Assembly: GCA_002317595.1 (NCBI GenBank)
Contig: DCHL01000086.1
Span: forward strand, 1 to 7,117
Reading direction: 5' to 3'
From: Lachnospiraceae bacterium UBA1753
Lineage (GTDB): Bacteria > Bacillota > Clostridia > Lachnospirales > Lachnospiraceae
DNA length: 7,117 nt
Positions 6,388-7,117 of the stretch are shown piece by piece (positions within the stretch are counted from its first letter, which is position 1; every line of letters starts with the position of its first letter). The position numbers and the translations under genes were made by a program. Below the pieces are notes generated by a model. It was not told where the DNA came from, did no database searches, and saw nothing but the letters and a program-made list of their open reading frames with translations.

Positions 6388-6825
6388 TTATTCTGTAGCA
6401 TCCTCATCCTTTTTGATGTACTTGGCATCGCCGAACCCGATGATCAGGTTTCCGACGAATGGGAAGAAGAACAGGATGATTGTCATGAAGATGCCCATTC
6501 CGAAGGCTTTGCTCTTCTTGTAAGCAAAGATGATGGAAAGGATTGTCAGTGCCGCCGACATAAACCAGAAGACGAAACCTGCAAATCCTTGTGCATCTGC
6601 GGGAACGAACCATGACAGTATGAAGAGGATGATATAGCCGAGACCGAAATTGTAGCTCCATACCTTGCCATACTCAAAGTAATCACTCACAAACGGAATC
6701 AGACCAAGCCACCCGGGCTCGCCGTACTTTACAAACACCTTCCATGCTGTCGCAAGCTTCAGCACAAAAAATAAAATTGAAATGATTCCATATAAAGAAA
6801 GAATTGCAAATATCGCTGCTGTCAT
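6388..6825 (-). CDS. DUF5684-like small integral membrane protein
   Basis: 145 residues from the ATG at 6823-6825. Four hydrophobic spans lie near 4-26, 61-75, 82-102 and 109-131. After the first span is the family-like segment A-W-K-V-F-V-K-Y-G-E-P-G-W39...L-I-P-F45, and the last span ends with G-F-G-D-A-K-Y before a charged tail (KKDEDATE). This resembles the DUF5684 group of membrane proteins, which have no known biochemical function. The start is chosen because GGTGGG (6831-6836 on this strand) lies 5 nt upstream and the protein begins right at the first span. A longer in-frame reading to 6897 would need a TTG start and would translate leader hairpins, so it is rejected. It is the first gene of a two-gene unit with the repeat protein downstream. 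Its ribosome site lies inside a hairpin (see the 6831-6868 entry). Confidence 0.8.
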   Translation of the reverse strand: MTAAIFAILSLYGIISILFFVLKLATAWKVFVKYGEPGWLGLIPFVSDYFEYGKVWSYNFGLGYIILFILSWFVPADAQGFAGFVFWFMSAALTILSIIFAYKKSKAFGMGIFMTIILFFFPFVGNLIIGFGDAKYIKKDEDATE

Positions 6826-6826
6826 T

Positions 6827-6907
6827 TCATCCCACCATTTCTCCGCGCTTTTCAGGAGAAATGGCGGGGCTAAAAATTGTGAAGCGCAGCAAAACAATTT
6901 TTAGCAT
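6827..6907 (-). CDS. Possible 26-codon leader peptide ORF (tentative)
   Basis: An ATG at 6905-6907 opens a 26-codon frame that passes through the Shine-Dalgarno-sequestering hairpin and ends at TGA (6827-6829), 1 nt before the ATG of the DUF5684-like gene. The peptide begins MLKIVLLRF and ends RGEMVG. The arrangement would couple its translation to opening of the hairpin. No ribosome site lies at normal distance; an AAGG is about 24 nt upstream, with the 6911-6931 hairpin in between. A second short frame (GTG at 6926 to TAG at 6870, 18 codons) has AAGGA close upstream and is an alternative. Either could be chance in such a short region. Confidence 0.25.
   Translation of the reverse strand: MLKIVLLRFTIFSPAISPEKRGEMVG
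6829..6858. repeat. Direct repeat, copy 1 (30 bp)
   Basis: On the + strand this runs from ATCCCACCATTTCTCCGCGC through CTTTTCAGGAG. It matches 6937-6964 except for two 1-base indels and lies 108 bp from it. It contains the ribosome site of the DUF5684-like gene on the minus strand. Confidence 0.9.
6831..6868 (-). promoter_or_regulatory. Hairpin that sequesters the Shine-Dalgarno of the DUF5684-like gene
   Basis: On the minus-strand transcript CCCGCCAUUUCUCC (6868-6855) pairs with GGAGAAAUGGUGGG (6844-6831). This is 14 continuous base pairs with one G.U and a 10-nt loop (6854-6845). The right arm includes the whole GGUGGG ribosome site, and the ATG follows 5 nt after the stem. When folded it should block initiation. 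The G.U exists only on the minus-strand RNA (it is an A/C mismatch on the other strand), in line with selection as RNA on this strand. Confidence 0.65.
6869..6905. repeat. Perfect 12-bp inverted repeat
   Basis: GCTAAAAATTGT (6869-6880) and ACAATTTTTAGC (6894-6905) are exact reverse complements around a 13-nt loop. The stem is A/T-rich, so it is not a classical GC-rich terminator. It sits inside the leader of the DUF5684-like gene, directly beside the Shine-Dalgarno-sequestering hairpin. Confidence 0.85.
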
Positions 6908-6910
6908 AAT

Positions 6911-6931
6911 AAAAAGTGCTGTGCACTTTTT
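6911..6931. repeat. Perfect 9-bp inverted repeat, terminator-like
   Basis: AAAAAGTGC (6911-6919) and GCACTTTTT (6923-6931) flank a 3-nt loop. On the minus-strand transcript the right arm ends in five U followed by AUUAU, so it could act as a weak attenuator within the leader. The U run is part of the stem, which makes termination uncertain. Confidence 0.7.
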
Positions 6932-6936
6932 TCCTT

Positions 6937-6964
6937 ATCCCACCATTCTCCGCGCTTTTAGGAG
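6937..6964. repeat. Direct repeat, copy 2 (28 bp)
   Basis: The second copy of the 6829-6858 element, lacking one T and one C. On the minus strand it repeats GCGCGGAGAA-TGGTGGGAT but is followed by AAGG rather than the GAAATG start. It may be a duplicated leader segment or one arm of an alternative RNA fold. Confidence 0.9.
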
Positions 6965-6970
6965 CGCGGA
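6949..6970. repeat. GC-rich 8-bp hairpin at the start of the leader
   Basis: TCCGCGCT (6949-6956) and AGCGCGGA (6963-6970) pair around a 6-nt loop. On the minus-strand RNA the same TCCGCGCT could pair instead with the AGCGCGGA of the downstream duplicate, next to the ribosome site, so two exclusive folds are possible. Confidence 0.75.
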
Positions 6971-7006
6971 ACTCTCAGAATATACCTAGTGTTGTACCTG
7001 CCTGTT

Positions 7007-7036
7007 ATCATACCACAAAATACGGAGTTTTGACAG
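7007..7036 (-). promoter_or_regulatory. Extended -10 promoter for the DUF5684-like/repeat-protein unit
   Basis: On the minus strand TGGTATGAT (7015-7007) gives an extended -10 (TGn plus TATGAT, five of six matches). CTGTCA at 7036-7031 is a -35-like hexamer (four of six) with an 18-bp spacer. Transcription would start near 7000. No other comparable pair was found upstream of the start codon. Confidence 0.6.
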
Positions 7037-7051
7037 AGTTTCTGCCATTAC

Positions 7052-7109
7052 CGTTGCATTCCCGCATGAACTAAAAGCTTATGTCGCAATAGGAAACATC
7101 AATGCAACG
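7052..7109. repeat. Spaced 9-bp inverted repeat upstream of the minus-strand promoter
   Basis: CGTTGCATT (7052-7060) and AATGCAACG (7101-7109) are exact reverse complements 40 bp apart. They lie just upstream of the -35 of the minus-strand promoter. It could be a pair of operator half-sites or chance. No gene can be supported in 7037-7117. Confidence 0.4.
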
Positions 7110-7117
7110 AGTGGAGA

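Larger units (their letters stand above)
6826..7000 (-). promoter_or_regulatory. Long structured 5' leader of the DUF5684-like gene
   Basis: About 175 nt lie between the predicted transcription start (near 7000) and the ATG at 6825. Reading along the transcript there are four hairpin-forming inverted repeats in a row: 6970-6949, 6931-6911, 6905-6869 and 6868-6831. The first and last regions also share a 28-30 bp direct duplication. I do not recognise a known riboswitch, T-box or ribosomal-protein leader. That it is regulatory is inferred from the structure density and the position of the last hairpin. Confidence 0.5.

Noticed and set aside
6826..6897. 24-residue N-terminal extension of the DUF5684-like protein
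   Set aside because: It would need a TTG start inside an inverted repeat. The ATG at 6825 has a well-placed GGTGGG and begins at the first membrane span.
6831..6970. MITE or small insertion sequence
   Set aside because: No terminal inverted repeats enclose the region and no target duplication is visible. The two similar copies are direct repeats, and the last hairpin fits the gene's ribosome site too neatly. Copies elsewhere in the genome would reopen this.
6804..6989. + strand ORF through the leader hairpins
   Set aside because: It has no ribosome site or recognisable protein features and is a shadow of the inverted repeats and of the minus-strand gene start.
7030..7059. + strand promoter with a perfect TTGACA at 7030-7035
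   Set aside because: No acceptable -10 is found at 16-18 bp (the best is TTGCAT), and no gene follows in the window.

Overview
The window reads as ordinary chromosomal DNA of a low-to-moderate-GC Gram-positive anaerobe. The best guess is a Lachnospiraceae-type Clostridia (Butyrivibrio, Roseburia or a relative). This rests on gene content: paired CobW-like GTPases, one carrying a YcgQ/DUF1980-like tail, plus DUF2752, zinc-ribbon/DUF4234 and DUF5684-like small membrane proteins and a multi-membrane-span GGDEF protein. It also rests on the dense packing and AGGAGG-like or GGTGGG-like ribosome sites. No rRNA, tRNA, IS element or CRISPR array is visible.

Region 1 (1-2393, + strand) is the end of a tightly packed operon. 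It holds the C-terminal end of a CobW/COG0523 GTPase with a His-rich metal-binding stretch, and then a second CobW-like GTPase fused to a DUF1980-like domain. A DUF2752 membrane protein and a zinc-ribbon/DUF4234 membrane protein follow. Spacings run from +3 bp to 11-bp overlaps, so co-translation is likely. The GTPases suggest metal (probably zinc) handling; the role of the two membrane proteins is unknown. A strong hairpin terminator (2432-2476) closes the operon.

Region 2 (2477-5388, + strand) starts with a near-consensus promoter (TATAAT at 2571). It holds a single-chain protein with an N-terminal NERD/PD-(D/E)XK-like nuclease and a C-terminal SF1/DUF2075-like helicase-ATPase, and then a membrane diguanylate cyclase with an intact GGDEF site but no RxxD inhibitory site. 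The nuclease-helicase is the most plausible accessory or defence-type gene in the window.

Region 3 (5419-about 7036, - strand) is convergent to region 2. In transcription order it has an extended -10 promoter and an unusual leader of about 175 nt with several perfect inverted repeats and an internal 28-30 bp duplication. Next come a small DUF5684-like membrane protein and a protein of unknown function whose middle is an acidic Ser/Thr/Asp array encoded by 33-bp tandem repeats. The last hairpin of the leader would bury the ribosome-binding site of the first gene, and a 26-codon upstream ORF runs through that hairpin and stops 1 nt before the start codon. This is the most original regulatory signal in the window.

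Bases 7037-7117 hold no gene that can be supported, only a spaced 9-bp inverted repeat.
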